This document shows, piece by piece, positions 8,644-17,657 of a DNA stretch of 64,000 nucleotides (positions within the stretch are counted from its first letter, which is position 1; each line of letters starts with the position of its first letter). The position numbers and the translations under genes are program-made. Location: NCBI GenBank assembly GCA_033851955.1, contig JAWSVK010000003.1, forward strand, positions 434,001 to 498,000. The letters run 5' to 3'. Source of the DNA: Profundibacter sp033851955 (lineage in GTDB: Bacteria > Pseudomonadota > Alphaproteobacteria > Rhodobacterales > Rhodobacteraceae). The notes under the pieces were generated by a model. That model saw only the letters and a program-made list of their open reading frames with translations. It did no database searches and had not been told where the DNA came from.

Positions 8644-9167
8644 AAGAACGAGAGCCATCGTAATACAAACCAGTTTCCTTACCGAGGAAATTTGCATCCC
8701 TATGTCGACCATTTCATCGATCAATACGGCGATCCGGTCACGGGTAGAACGAGCTATGACAATGATAATTTCACCACCATTTTGGGAACTGACCTTCATT
8801 CTGGTGCGGCGGAAAATGAAATCTTTGGCACATTTCTGGGTTGACCTACCAACTGATTTCATCTCACCTTACGCGCCACATTTTGAACTTGTTGAGGGAC
8901 AGGAAAGCGAGAGCTTTCCATTCTTCGACCGGACCGGTCATACACGACATCCGGCTGAAGAGATTAATGGTCAGCTTGGTGTGCGCAGAAGTTTCCTCCA
9001 TCACGATTCAAGGCAACGGCGCCTGTGCGCCAGCCTTGTGCGGTGATGAAATGACGGCCGGCACAAATGCGTTTGATCGGCTGAAAACAAGCCCGTAGAT
9101 ACAGGTGGCCGTGATTGATAAAGTCGAAAAAAGAGCGTGGTCAAACCCGATCTGGCTTGACGAATAG
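8644..9167 (+). pseudogene. Decayed gene, possibly a PHP-domain metal-dependent hydrolase
   Basis: The 645-base gap 8547-9191 has no intact gene but keeps two coding-like pieces. The first, 8644-8844, reads 66 codons without a stop (includes NLHPYVDHFIDQYGDP and LGTDLHSGAAENEIFG). The second lies in another frame, from about 8908 to 9167. It contains RAFHSSTGPVIHDIRL, ITIQGNGACAPALCGDEMT and, after an in-frame TAG at 9096-9098, a tail ending ERA/KRAWSNPIWLDE-like before a TAG at 9165. A C-terminus of the form RAW(S/T)NPIW is common in PHP-type hydrolases. I infer one ancestral gene that lost sequence, acquired a frameshift between the pieces and gained a nonsense codon. The family assignment is tentative. 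Confidence 0.4.
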
Positions 9168-9191
9168 AGTGATTTGCTGCCCCATGTGGGC

Positions 9192-10835
9192 ATGACAAAA
9201 AACATCCTATTTATCATGTTCGATCAGCTGCGTTTTGATTACCTCAGCTGCGCGGGCCACCCGCATTTGAAAACCCCGCATATTGACCGGATTGCTGAAA
9301 AAGGTGTGCGGTTCACGCGCTCTTATGTGCAGTCACCGATCTGCGGCTCATCACGGATGAGCACCTATACAGGCCGCTACCCTTCCAGTCACGGCGCGCA
9401 GTTCAACGGTTTTCCGTTGCGCATAGGCGAGATTACAATGGGCGACCATTTGCGTGGGCTTGGGATGGGCTGTTGGCTGATTGGCAAAACCCATATGCGA
9501 GTTGATAAGGCCGGAATGGAGCGCCTTGGGCTGGAGCCCGACAGCATCATCGGGGCGCGCCAAGCTGAGTGTGGTTTTGATGTTTGGCAACGTGACGACG
9601 GGTTGTGGGCCGAGGGGCCGGACGGGTTTTATGACAAAAACCGCTCGCCCTATAATGCATACCTAAAATCCAAAGGTTATCCCGGTGAAAACCCATGGGC
9701 CGACTTTGCCAATGCCGGGGTTGAGGGCAACGATATTGCCTCGGGTTGGTTTATGACAAACGCCAACAAACCCGCCAACATCGCCGAAGAAGACAGCGAA
9801 ACGCCTTGGCTGACCACGGAAGCGATCAAGTTCATTGATCAGGCCGAGGGGCCGTGGTGCGCGCATCTTTCCTACATCAAACCGCATTGGCCCTATATTG
9901 TACCAGCACCCTATCACGACATGTTTGGCCCAGAACATGTGCCGCCGCCGCTGCGCGACGATTGCGAGCGGGATGATCCGCATCCGGTTTATGACGGGTT
10001 CATGAAGGGGCGCGTTGGCCAAGCTTTTTCCCGTGACGAGGTTCGCGAAAAGGTGATCCCTGCCTATATGGGCCTGATCAAACAATGCGACGACCAAATG
10101 GGACGGCTATTTGACCACCTTGAGGCCACCGGGCAAATGGACAACACGGTGATTGTGATCACTTCGGATCACGGCGACTATTTGGGCGACCATTGGCTGG
10201 GCGAGAAAAACCTGTTCCATGAGCAATCCGTCAAAGTGCCTTTGATCATTTGCGATCCTTCGACGCAGGCTGATGCCACCCGAGGCACAACCTGTGACGC
10301 CTTGGTCGAAGCCATAGATTTGCCCGCGACGTTCATCGAAATTGCGGGTGGTGTGGTGCCTGGAAATATTGTTGAGGGGCATTCCTTACTGCCATTCCTG
10401 CGCGGCGAAACACCGGAAGGCTGGCGTGATTATGCGGTTAGTGAATATGACTATTCGACCAGTCCTATTTCAACAAACCTGAAAGTTTCGAATGCGGATG
10501 CGCGGCTGTTTATGATCACTGATGAGCGTTACAAGTTCATGCACGCCGAGGGTGGGTTTCGACCCATGCTGTTTGACCTTCAAACCGACCCCGATGAATT
10601 TCACGATGTGGGCGGCAACGCCGACTATAAGGACGTCATTGATTTGATGTATGAACGGTTGGGCAAATGGGCGCGGCGTCTTTCGCAACGGGTGACCATG
10701 TCGGACGCGCAGATTGACGCGGGCAAGTCAGATCCCAAAGGGCTCGGCATCGTTTTGGGGGTTTATGACGAAGCCGAAATTGACCCCGCCCTGACCGTAA
10801 AATACCGTGGCCAAACACCAGAGAAACAGGATTAA
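9192..10835 (+). CDS. Sulfatase / phosphonate monoester hydrolase-like enzyme
   Basis: 547 residues from ATG 9192; an upstream TTG at 9174 is less likely. It belongs to the alkaline phosphatase superfamily: N-terminal metal site FDQLRFDYL (D11), a nucleophile region near residue 51, and the C-terminal metal site TSDHGDYLGDH in the second half. Sulfatases carry C-x-P-x-R or C-x-A-x-R for conversion of the cysteine to formylglycine. Here the site reads C51-G-S-S-R55, with serine in the third place. The rest of the site (MSTYTGRYPSSHGA) is intact. No signal peptide is seen, so it is probably cytoplasmic. Substrate could be a sulfate ester, phosphonate or phosphodiester. It is followed after four bases by an FAD-linked oxidase, suggesting a shared role. 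Confidence 0.8.
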   Translation: MTKNILFIMFDQLRFDYLSCAGHPHLKTPHIDRIAEKGVRFTRSYVQSPICGSSRMSTYTGRYPSSHGAQFNGFPLRIGEITMGDHLRGLGMGCWLIGKTHMRVDKAGMERLGLEPDSIIGARQAECGFDVWQRDDGLWAEGPDGFYDKNRSPYNAYLKSKGYPGENPWADFANAGVEGNDIASGWFMTNANKPANIAEEDSETPWLTTEAIKFIDQAEGPWCAHLSYIKPHWPYIVPAPYHDMFGPEHVPPPLRDDCERDDPHPVYDGFMKGRVGQAFSRDEVREKVIPAYMGLIKQCDDQMGRLFDHLEATGQMDNTVIVITSDHGDYLGDHWLGEKNLFHEQSVKVPLIICDPSTQADATRGTTCDALVEAIDLPATFIEIAGGVVPGNIVEGHSLLPFLRGETPEGWRDYAVSEYDYSTSPISTNLKVSNADARLFMITDERYKFMHAEGGFRPMLFDLQTDPDEFHDVGGNADYKDVIDLMYERLGKWARRLSQRVTMSDAQIDAGKSDPKGLGIVLGVYDEAEIDPALTVKYRGQTPEKQD

Positions 10836-10839
10836 AACG

Positions 10840-12222
10840 ATGGATGTTCTAAGCGAACTCGCCGAAATTGCAGGCCCTGAGCATGTGCTAGAAGGGCAAG
10901 ATACCACCCGCTATGCCCATGATGCCACGGGTAATTACAAAGGCACGCCGATTGCTGTGGTGCGCCCTGCCGACACCGAACAAGTCAGCGCCGTTGTCAA
11001 ACTGGCGAACCGCACGAAAACCCCGGTTGTCCCCGTTTGTGGCAACACCGGTTTGGTCGGCGGCACCTATGCAAACGGCGCAATCCTGATCTCGCTTGAA
11101 CGGCTAAACACCATCTATGAAATACGCCCCGACGCCCGCATCGCCATCGTTGGTGCTGGCGCAATTATCGCCTCGGTTCAAGACGCAGTTGACGATCACG
11201 ACCTGATCTTTCCGCTGCTGTTTGGCGCGCGTGGCTCGGCCATGGTGGGGGGCGCTTTGTCCACCAATGCGGGCGGCTCGAACGTGGTGCGCTATGGCAA
11301 TACGCGGGCATTGTGCTTTGGATTAGAGGTCGTCACCCCGTCGGGTGATGTGATGGATTTGATGTCAGAATTGCACAAAGACAATTCCGGCTATGATCTA
11401 AAGGATCTGTTCATCGGGGCCGAGGGCACCTTGGGCATCATCACCAAAGCGGTGCTGAAACTGTCACCGAAACCAACTTCATATGCCACCGCGATGGTGG
11501 CCGTGCCCAGCCTTAAGGATGCGCTGAACCTATTGAACCGTTTGCAAAATGAAACGGCGGGTGCGGTTGAGGCATTTGAATATATGCCGGGCATTTACAT
11601 GGACCGCCATAAGGAGCATTTTCCAGAGGCGCGAGCGGTGTTTGACACCAATTACGACGTCAATATTTTGGTCGAGGTGGCGACAACTTCGCCCAATATG
11701 TCCGTCGGTGACATTCTGGAAACCTGTCTTGGCGACATGCTGGAAGACGAACGTGTGTTGGACGCGGTGATCGCCCAAAATGAGACCCAACGCGCTGAGA
11801 TGTGGGAGCGCCGCGAGGCCGCCGCCGAGGTGACATTTGCAATCACGCCGCGCGTTGACAGTGACATCTGCGTGGCCGTCGACAAGGTGCCTGAATTCTT
11901 CGAGTTGATCGCGCCACGCATCACCGCACTCGACCCTGAGGCCGACACGATGTACGTCGCGCATCTGGGCGATGGGAACATGCATTTCTCGGTCTATCCG
12001 ACCCGTGATGACGCCGACCTGAAGGGGCAATTTATTGAGGAGATCGAAGGCGTGGTAAAGTCCCTTGGCGGCAGCTTTTCGGCCGAGCACGGGGTCGGCC
12101 TGTCCAAACGCCCTTCGATGGCGCGCCGCAAAGACACCGTTGCGCTACAGGCAATGCGCCAGATCAAAACCGCATTTGACCCGAACAACATCATGAACCC
12201 GGGCAAGGTGCTGCCAGATTAA
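10840..12222 (+). CDS. FAD-linked oxidase, GlcD / D-lactate dehydrogenase family
   Basis: 460 residues from ATG 10840. A longer frame starting at 10807 would overlap the sulfatase-like gene. The FAD-binding PCMH domain spans about residues 35-215, with PVVPVCGNTGLVGG near residue 65, GGALSTNAGGSNVVRYG near 145 and GAEGTLGIIT near 195. The C-terminal cap ends with HLGDGNMHFSVYP, SAEHGVGLSKR and NPNNIMNPGKVL, all standard for this family. Such enzymes oxidise 2-hydroxy acids (lactate, glycolate, 2-hydroxyglutarate) to the keto acid. The order with the upstream hydrolase suggests that hydrolysis releases a hydroxy acid which is then oxidised; the exact acid cannot be read from sequence. Confidence 0.87.
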   Translation: MDVLSELAEIAGPEHVLEGQDTTRYAHDATGNYKGTPIAVVRPADTEQVSAVVKLANRTKTPVVPVCGNTGLVGGTYANGAILISLERLNTIYEIRPDARIAIVGAGAIIASVQDAVDDHDLIFPLLFGARGSAMVGGALSTNAGGSNVVRYGNTRALCFGLEVVTPSGDVMDLMSELHKDNSGYDLKDLFIGAEGTLGIITKAVLKLSPKPTSYATAMVAVPSLKDALNLLNRLQNETAGAVEAFEYMPGIYMDRHKEHFPEARAVFDTNYDVNILVEVATTSPNMSVGDILETCLGDMLEDERVLDAVIAQNETQRAEMWERREAAAEVTFAITPRVDSDICVAVDKVPEFFELIAPRITALDPEADTMYVAHLGDGNMHFSVYPTRDDADLKGQFIEEIEGVVKSLGGSFSAEHGVGLSKRPSMARRKDTVALQAMRQIKTAFDPNNIMNPGKVLPD

Positions 12223-12274
12223 GGGGCTGCTTTCCTTGCATTCCTTAGTTCACTTTTCTTGGTAACCGATACAA

Positions 12275-13081
12275 ATGAAACCCGAAAGAAACCCAGCTCT
12301 CGAAAACTTGTTACGTGGTATTTCCACGGGCCATATCGAAACCGTTCGAGACGCTTGGCGTGATCTTTTATCCCAAGCAGACGCTGTGGTGCCCGCAGTT
12401 TTGGACAAGTTGGATACAAAGGCTTGGGCCGACAAGCCACGTGGACCAATTGGAAGATATCTTGGGATTTTGCTGGCCTTGTTAAATGAAGTTGATTCGA
12501 AAACGTTCAAACAAGAAATTGCAGGGCTGCGTACCACAAAGCTGCACACGCTGCATCGCCGAACAGTCGATATCATGTCACACCGCTGCTGGGATCGCAT
12601 TTATGCGCATGTCGGCCCAGGCATTCCCGTTTATATTTCAAATGAACTCGACGACCCAAAACCGCTATTCGAAGATCTCAAGCGCTGGGTACAGACGCCA
12701 AACTTGGATATGTCTGGCTTAACAAGAATCGATATCATCGCCAAACACGCGCATATGGATTATTTTGGGCTGTACGACTTGTTCTACTCTGGCATTGTAT
12801 TGGCTTGGCCTCCTGCACCCGCACATGGATTGCGCTCGTGGGGGCGACGTATGAATGGCGAGTTTACCTTCTATCATGAGGTTGGGAATCACACCTGTGG
12901 GCATCTAGAAGGGGGCCAAATTGCCAAGCAAGAAAGAGAAGCCAATAAATACGCTTTAGAAATGTTTCGTTTGGCGCATCCTCGACTAATTGGAACTTTA
13001 TATGTGTTGGTTTTCCCTTTCGCGCCCTTGCTGCGCAGATACTTCAAAAAGAAGGGAGAGCAGCCGCCTACATCCAACTGA
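12275..13081 (+). CDS. Orphan protein with a degenerate gluzincin-like metallopeptidase motif
   Basis: 268 residues, no close family recognised. Residues 200-226 resemble the metal site of ImmA/IrrE-type peptidases. H201-E202-V-G-N205-H206 stands where HEVGH would be expected, and E220-R-E222-A-N about 20 residues later matches the usual third-ligand helix. The second zinc histidine is Asn205, so a classical HExxH is not present. A hydrophobic stretch (about residues 239-253, LIGTLYVLVFPFAPLL) followed by a basic tail could anchor it to the membrane. No clear ribosome site precedes the ATG. It converges on hemC with a 14-base overlap. It could be an inactive or altered peptidase; function is unknown. 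Confidence 0.65.
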   Translation: MKPERNPALENLLRGISTGHIETVRDAWRDLLSQADAVVPAVLDKLDTKAWADKPRGPIGRYLGILLALLNEVDSKTFKQEIAGLRTTKLHTLHRRTVDIMSHRCWDRIYAHVGPGIPVYISNELDDPKPLFEDLKRWVQTPNLDMSGLTRIDIIAKHAHMDYFGLYDLFYSGIVLAWPPAPAHGLRSWGRRMNGEFTFYHEVGNHTCGHLEGGQIAKQEREANKYALEMFRLAHPRLIGTLYVLVFPFAPLLRRYFKKKGEQPPTSN

Positions 13082-14012
13082 AGAAATCATCCGGTGCGCG
13101 GTCACGTAAACGACCCGCCAAGGTGCGGCCCAATTCGGCGGCGTCCTCAATCGGAGCGCGGCCTTCGTCGGTTAAACATTCAGACCCATCGGGCCGCAGG
13201 ATTTCGCCGCGCAGATAGATGTTGCCATCTTCCAAAATCGCCAAACCGCCAATCGGCGTTTCGCAAGACCCGTCCAAAGCAGCCAAAAACGCTCGCTCTG
13301 CCGCCAAACGTTGCCCCGTTTGCACATCATGGATGGCGGCCAACATGTCCGCGACAAAAGCGTCATCAACACGTCGCTCAATCCCGATAGCGCCTTGGGC
13401 CACGGCGGGCAGCATTTCTTCCACCTCAACAGGGGATTGCACCACGTCCATGCGATCCAGCCGCACCAGTCCGGCCATTGCCAAAAACGTGGCTTGGGCC
13501 ACGCCATCGGCCAGCTTTTTCAACCGAGTTTGCACGTTACCACGAAATTCAACGACCTGCAGGTCGGGGCGAAAGTTTAGCAATTGCGCACGGCGACGCA
13601 GGCTGGAGGTGCCGACAATTGCGCCCTGTTCCAGATCGGTCAGCCGCTTGACGTTGGGCGACACAAACGCGTCACGTACGTCTTCGCGTGGCAGATACGT
13701 ATCTAGAACCAACCCTTCGGGCTGTGCTACGGGCATATCTTTCATCGAATGGACAGCAATGTCGATCTTGCCCGACAGCATGTCTTCTTCGATCTCTTTG
13801 GTGAACAACCCCTTGCCGCCGATATCTTTGAGCGGGCGGTCCTGAATACGGTCGCCGGAAGTGGTGATCACCACCACCTCAAATGCGGCCTCAGTTAGCC
13901 CAAAAGCCTTCATCAATCGGCTGCGCGTCTCATAGGCTTGGGCCAACGCCAAGGGCGAGCCACGGGTGCCTATTTTCAGGGGCGAAGCGGGGGTTGGTAA
14001 TTTCTGCGTCAT
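13068..14012 (-). CDS. hemC: Hydroxymethylbilane synthase (porphobilinogen deaminase)
   Basis: Joins four porphobilinogen units into hydroxymethylbilane in the cytoplasm, the third step of tetrapyrrole synthesis. 314 residues, normal length. It starts with the typical LKIGTRGSPLALAQA (residues 12-26). TTSGDRIQDRPL and GGKGLFTKEIE follow, then AVHSMKDMP near 86-94, and C250 in DGSCETPIGG, which carries the dipyrromethane cofactor. It is transcribed away from hemE with a 116-base gap that probably holds both promoters, and overlaps the convergent peptidase-like gene by 14 bases. The gene is complete. Confidence 0.97.
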   Translation of the reverse strand: MTQKLPTPASPLKIGTRGSPLALAQAYETRSRLMKAFGLTEAAFEVVVITTSGDRIQDRPLKDIGGKGLFTKEIEEDMLSGKIDIAVHSMKDMPVAQPEGLVLDTYLPREDVRDAFVSPNVKRLTDLEQGAIVGTSSLRRRAQLLNFRPDLQVVEFRGNVQTRLKKLADGVAQATFLAMAGLVRLDRMDVVQSPVEVEEMLPAVAQGAIGIERRVDDAFVADMLAAIHDVQTGQRLAAERAFLAALDGSCETPIGGLAILEDGNIYLRGEILRPDGSECLTDEGRAPIEDAAELGRTLAGRLRDRAPDDFFSWM

Positions 14013-14128
14013 AGCCCCTGTTTAAGCGCGTCAAATGCGCCTGACAACGGCAATCATCGCCCAGAATGCTTGACATCATGTCGCTGGCAAGGGACTTGAT
14101 CATGCAAGCGAACAAATAGGGGAACGAC

Positions 14129-15160
14129 ATGGCCGAACAAAAGAAACTGCTGCGCGCATTGAATGGTGAAACACTGGACACCCCGCCGGTTTGGATGATG
14201 CGTCAAGCTGGGCGTTACCTGCCGGAATACCGCGCGACCCGCGCTGTGGCTGGCGATTTTCTATCGCTGTGTTACAATTCAGAATTGGCCGCCGAGGTCA
14301 GCTTGCAACCGATCCGCCGCTACAACTTTGACGCCGCAATTATGTTCGCCGACATCCTTTTGGTGCCCCAAGCCTTGGGCGCAGATGTCTGGTTCGTCAC
14401 CGGCGAGGGCCCGCGCCTGTCGACCATCACCACACCGGATCAAGCCGCCGCGTTGAAACCAGCAGACGCGATCCATGACACACTGTCGCCGATCTATGAA
14501 ACCCTGCGAATTTTGCGCCGCGAATTGCCGTCCGAGACCACATTGATTGGTTTCGCGGGCGCACCTTGGACCGTCGCCACATACATGATCGCAGGCCGCG
14601 GCACCCCCGACCAAGGCCCAGCGCATGCGCTAAAAGACACGGACCGCGCCACGTTCGAGGCCGTGCTGGACCGCATCACCGAGGCCACCATCGAGTACCT
14701 GTTGATGCAGATCGAAGCCGGTGCCGAGGTAATCAAACTGTTTGACAGTTGGGCTGGCTCGCTGAAAGGCGACGATTTCAACAAATACGCGCTAGAACCC
14801 ACACGCCGTATCATCGCGGCGCTAAAGGCCAAACACCCGACCATCCCCGTCATCGCTTTCCCCCGCGAAGCTGGTCCGGCCTATGTAGGTTTCGCAAAAG
14901 CCGTCGGCGCTGATTGCTTGGCGCTGGACACCAAGGTTGATTTGAAATGGGCCGCTGAGACCCTGCAAACAGACGGCTGTGTGCAGGGCAATCTGGACCC
15001 TAAGCTGATGGTCGAGGGCGGCGATCGTCTATTTTCAGAAACCCAACGCATCGTCAAAGCCCTGTCCGGCGGGCCGCACATCTTTAACTTGGGCCACGGC
15101 ATCACACCGGACGCGGACCCCGAAAATGTGCATGTGATGCTGGAAGCTATTCGGGGGTAG
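14129..15160 (+). CDS. hemE: Uroporphyrinogen decarboxylase
   Basis: Removes four carboxylates from uroporphyrinogen III to give coproporphyrinogen III. 343 residues. The N-terminal signature PPVWMMRQAGRYLPEYR lies at about residues 17-33, and the aspartate-bearing MFADILLVPQALG near 71. GFAGAPWTVATYMIAG near 140 and the C-terminal FNLGHGITPDADPENV complete the family pattern. A GGGG(A) ribosome site precedes the ATG. It is divergent from hemC, so two steps of haem synthesis share a control region, and its product is the substrate of the hemF and hemN products encoded nearby. Confidence 0.97.
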   Translation: MAEQKKLLRALNGETLDTPPVWMMRQAGRYLPEYRATRAVAGDFLSLCYNSELAAEVSLQPIRRYNFDAAIMFADILLVPQALGADVWFVTGEGPRLSTITTPDQAAALKPADAIHDTLSPIYETLRILRRELPSETTLIGFAGAPWTVATYMIAGRGTPDQGPAHALKDTDRATFEAVLDRITEATIEYLLMQIEAGAEVIKLFDSWAGSLKGDDFNKYALEPTRRIIAALKAKHPTIPVIAFPREAGPAYVGFAKAVGADCLALDTKVDLKWAAETLQTDGCVQGNLDPKLMVEGGDRLFSETQRIVKALSGGPHIFNLGHGITPDADPENVHVMLEAIRG

Positions 15161-15283
15161 GTCAGTAGGAGACCGTCAGTTTCGAGCAAAGTTTGTTGTG
15201 AAGCTGCCGCATAATGGTGCACACGTGAAATGAGGAAATACGCGGAGACATAATAGGCCACAAATTTCTGCGTTGCCTTAATC

Positions 15284-15865
15284 CTATTCCCAATTGATAG
15301 TTGCGTTCGATGATATGACTACACTTTTGGAGTCATACCGCACAGCAATGGAAACGCTGCGTTCAGCCTGATGGGCAAGCTTGAACACCAAGCCTTGAAA
15401 ATACAAATCGCCTTCAACGCCGAGCTTATAGCTCGCATGAATTGTGCCCGCATTTTCGCTGGGCCATATTCCGATCTGGTCGTGCAACGCAGTGGAAAAC
15501 CCGGAAGCTTTTAACCACAGTATGAGGGCGGCGGGCGTTTCAAGGTACTCGGCCAGCAAGAAAAAACAGATATCAACCTGTTCTTTGCTGCGAATTACAT
15601 TCCAGTTGAGGCTGGGGGACGCATCTGAGGAACCCGTTTCCCTGCAGGCTGAGAAATCAGAGAAGTTTGCAATAGCTTTATCATAGGCGCGTCGTTTGGA
15701 ACGACTCCAACTGTCTGGCAGTTTTGAATAAGGCCTGTTTGCTATATGAAAACGGTCGGCCAGCGAAGGCGAGACACCTATGTCGTCCACTTGTGCAGAT
15801 GGTCCTGACAAGCCCATAAGTGTCAATCCAAGTGTGAGAACATATACAATAACTACTCTCTTCAT
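15284..15865 (-). CDS. Small exported protein of unknown function
   Basis: 193 residues from the ATG at 15865 (MKRVVIV). A longer frame starting at 15883 would put charged residues before the signal sequence. The first ~25 residues form a clear Sec signal peptide: two basic residues, a hydrophobic core (VVIVYVLTLGLTLMGL) and a likely cut after GPSAQ or close by. The mature part has three cysteines (in SACRE, DICFF and none conserved beyond), a tryptophan-ending C-terminus and no motif I recognise. It lies 28 bases after hemF on the same strand and may be co-transcribed with it, although a role in haem supply is only a guess. Confidence 0.6.
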   Translation of the reverse strand: MKRVVIVYVLTLGLTLMGLSGPSAQVDDIGVSPSLADRFHIANRPYSKLPDSWSRSKRRAYDKAIANFSDFSACRETGSSDASPSLNWNVIRSKEQVDICFFLLAEYLETPAALILWLKASGFSTALHDQIGIWPSENAGTIHASYKLGVEGDLYFQGLVFKLAHQAERSVSIAVRYDSKSVVISSNATINWE

Positions 15866-15893
15866 CTGACACCTCTCACCCAAAGCGCATGAA

Positions 15894-16787
15894 CTAAACC
15901 CACTTCGCCATCGGCGGCAGGCTCATCAATACCGCATCCGGATTGTGGCCGGTTTCGAGGCCGAATTTCGTGCCGCGATCGTAGACCAGATTGTATTCAG
16001 CATAGAGACCGCGATACACCAGTTGGGCGTCTTTGTCGGTTTCTGACCACGGGGTGTTGCGGCGGTTTTCGGTGACGGGCAGGAACGCTTGCAAAAACGC
16101 GCGACCAACGTCCTGAATGAACGCGAAATCGGCGTTCCAGTCACCGGTGTTGTGATCGTCCAAAAAGATGCCACCCACACCACGGGCGCGTTTGCGGTGT
16201 GGCACGTAGAAATATTCGTCTGCCCATGCTTTGAACTTGGGGTAATAGGCGGGGTCGTGCAGATCGCATTGCTGCTTTTGCACGGCGTGAAAGGCGGCCG
16301 TGTCCTCGGCATATTCAATGCAGGGGTTCAAATCAGAGCCACCACCAAACCACCAACCATGTGGTGTCCAAAACATTCGTGTGTTCATGTGAACTGCAGG
16401 CGCATGTGGGTTTTGCATATGGGCCACCAGTGAAATACCCGAGGCCCAAAACCGAGGGTCTTCTTTCATGCCAGTCAGGCCTTTGCGCGACGCCATCGCG
16501 TCAACAGCGCGTTCGCCCAAGGTGCCATAAACCGTCGAGATATTGACGCCGACCTTTTCAAAAACGCGGCCACCGCGCATCACTGACATCAACCCACCGC
16601 CCGCATCCGTGCCGTCATCGCTGTCACGTTGGGTTTCAGAAATTTCAAACCGGCCCGCAGGTTGATCAGCAAACGGGCCTTCGGATTGACTGTCTTCCAG
16701 CGCCTCAAAGGCGGTGACAATCTGGTCACGTAAATCGCGAAACCAGTCAGACGCTTTGGCTTTTTGGGGGCTGAAATCGTCCGTCAT
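15894..16787 (-). CDS. hemF: Oxygen-dependent coproporphyrinogen III oxidase
   Basis: Oxidatively decarboxylates coproporphyrinogen III to protoporphyrinogen IX using O2. 297 residues from ATG 16787: the AGGAG site has correct spacing for this codon, whereas the adjacent GTG at 16790 would be too close. Family motifs are GGGLMSVMRGGRVFEKVGVN, HMNTRMFW, the substrate-binding WWFGGGSDLNPC near residue 150, FKAWADEYFYVPHR, and LVYDRGTKFGLETG near the C-terminus. It starts 15-18 bases after the SDR gene and probably belongs to a clpS-methyltransferase-SDR-hemF transcript. The genome also encodes the anaerobic counterpart, hemN, at 32068. Confidence 0.96.
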   Translation of the reverse strand: MTDDFSPQKAKASDWFRDLRDQIVTAFEALEDSQSEGPFADQPAGRFEISETQRDSDDGTDAGGGLMSVMRGGRVFEKVGVNISTVYGTLGERAVDAMASRKGLTGMKEDPRFWASGISLVAHMQNPHAPAVHMNTRMFWTPHGWWFGGGSDLNPCIEYAEDTAAFHAVQKQQCDLHDPAYYPKFKAWADEYFYVPHRKRARGVGGIFLDDHNTGDWNADFAFIQDVGRAFLQAFLPVTENRRNTPWSETDKDAQLVYRGLYAEYNLVYDRGTKFGLETGHNPDAVLMSLPPMAKWV

Positions 16788-16805
16788 CACGTTCTCCTGA
16801 ATGTC

Positions 16806-17615
16806 TTAATGCGCGGGCGCTGCAACCGGGTCAAGCAGGCTGCGCCCACCATCCACCGTCATGATCTCGCCTGTAATGAAACCTGCACTGTCAGAGGCCA
16901 AAAATTGCACCACTTCGGCCACCTCATTGGCGCTGGCAATCCGGCCAAGCGGCGTGTGGGCCACCACATCAGCGCGGCATTCCTCGTCGCCTTTTAACAT
17001 ATCTTTTAGGCTGGCGCTCATCACGGAACCAAAGGCAACCGCGTTCACCCTGATCCGTTTGGGCGCCAAGGCGACGGCCATGGAGCGCGTCATTTGGTTC
17101 AACGCGGCCGTTGAGACCGAATAGGCCATCAGTTTGGGGTGAGCACGTTCCGCCGCAATCGACGACAAGTTGATGATCGAGCCAACGGGCGCATCTTCGT
17201 TCTCATCGTTTTCGGACTGCGTGATCATCCGTTTGGCCACCGCTTGGCTTAGGCGCAGGCTGGTCATCAAGTTTTGCTCGATCAAACAATCCATGCCGTC
17301 GTCTTTTGGATTGAGCGGGTCTGACACCATAATCTGGCGCGATGCATTGACTAATATGTCGACCCGATCAAACGCATCAATGGTGGCCGACAATAGGTTG
17401 GCGATGGTCAGCTTTTTTCGCAAATCACCGGCGAAAAACCGGATGTTCGTTTCTTTTTCGACCTCTTTGCCCAATTCGGACGCCAAACGTTCTTCGTCCA
17501 TATCGGCGAACATTACATTCGCGCCCGCTTCGGCAAACCGGCGTCCGATGGCCAAGCCAATCCCGTTTGCGGCCCCTGTCACAATCACTGTTTTTCCTGC
17601 AATCGAAAAAGACAT
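16806..17615 (-). CDS. SDR family oxidoreductase
   Basis: 269 residues, a classical short-chain dehydrogenase/reductase. The NAD(P)-binding TGAANGIGLAIGRRFAEAGA lies at residues 13-32, with an acidic DMDEER after beta-2 that favours NAD(H). The NAG-type motif is altered to LVNASR, the catalytic serine is in IINLSS, and the active-site pair is YSVSTAALNQ, giving Tyr-x3-Ala instead of the expected Tyr-x3-Lys. The C-terminus FITGEIMTVDGGRSL is standard. The missing lysine could lower or change activity, or the alignment could be one turn off. It sits between the RsmC-like gene and hemF; its substrate is unknown. Confidence 0.85.
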   Translation of the reverse strand: MSFSIAGKTVIVTGAANGIGLAIGRRFAEAGANVMFADMDEERLASELGKEVEKETNIRFFAGDLRKKLTIANLLSATIDAFDRVDILVNASRQIMVSDPLNPKDDGMDCLIEQNLMTSLRLSQAVAKRMITQSENDENEDAPVGSIINLSSIAAERAHPKLMAYSVSTAALNQMTRSMAVALAPKRIRVNAVAFGSVMSASLKDMLKGDEECRADVVAHTPLGRIASANEVAEVVQFLASDSAGFITGEIMTVDGGRSLLDPVAAPAH

Positions 17616-17657
17616 CTCAATGCTCCTGATTTTGGCTCAGATAAGAGGGCGGCAGCG

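Noticed and set aside
12875..12890. A classical HExxH zinc site in the orphan at 12275
   Set aside because: Counting residues gives H201-E202-V-G-N205-H206: the fifth residue is Asn, so the motif is not canonical. Reported only as degenerate.
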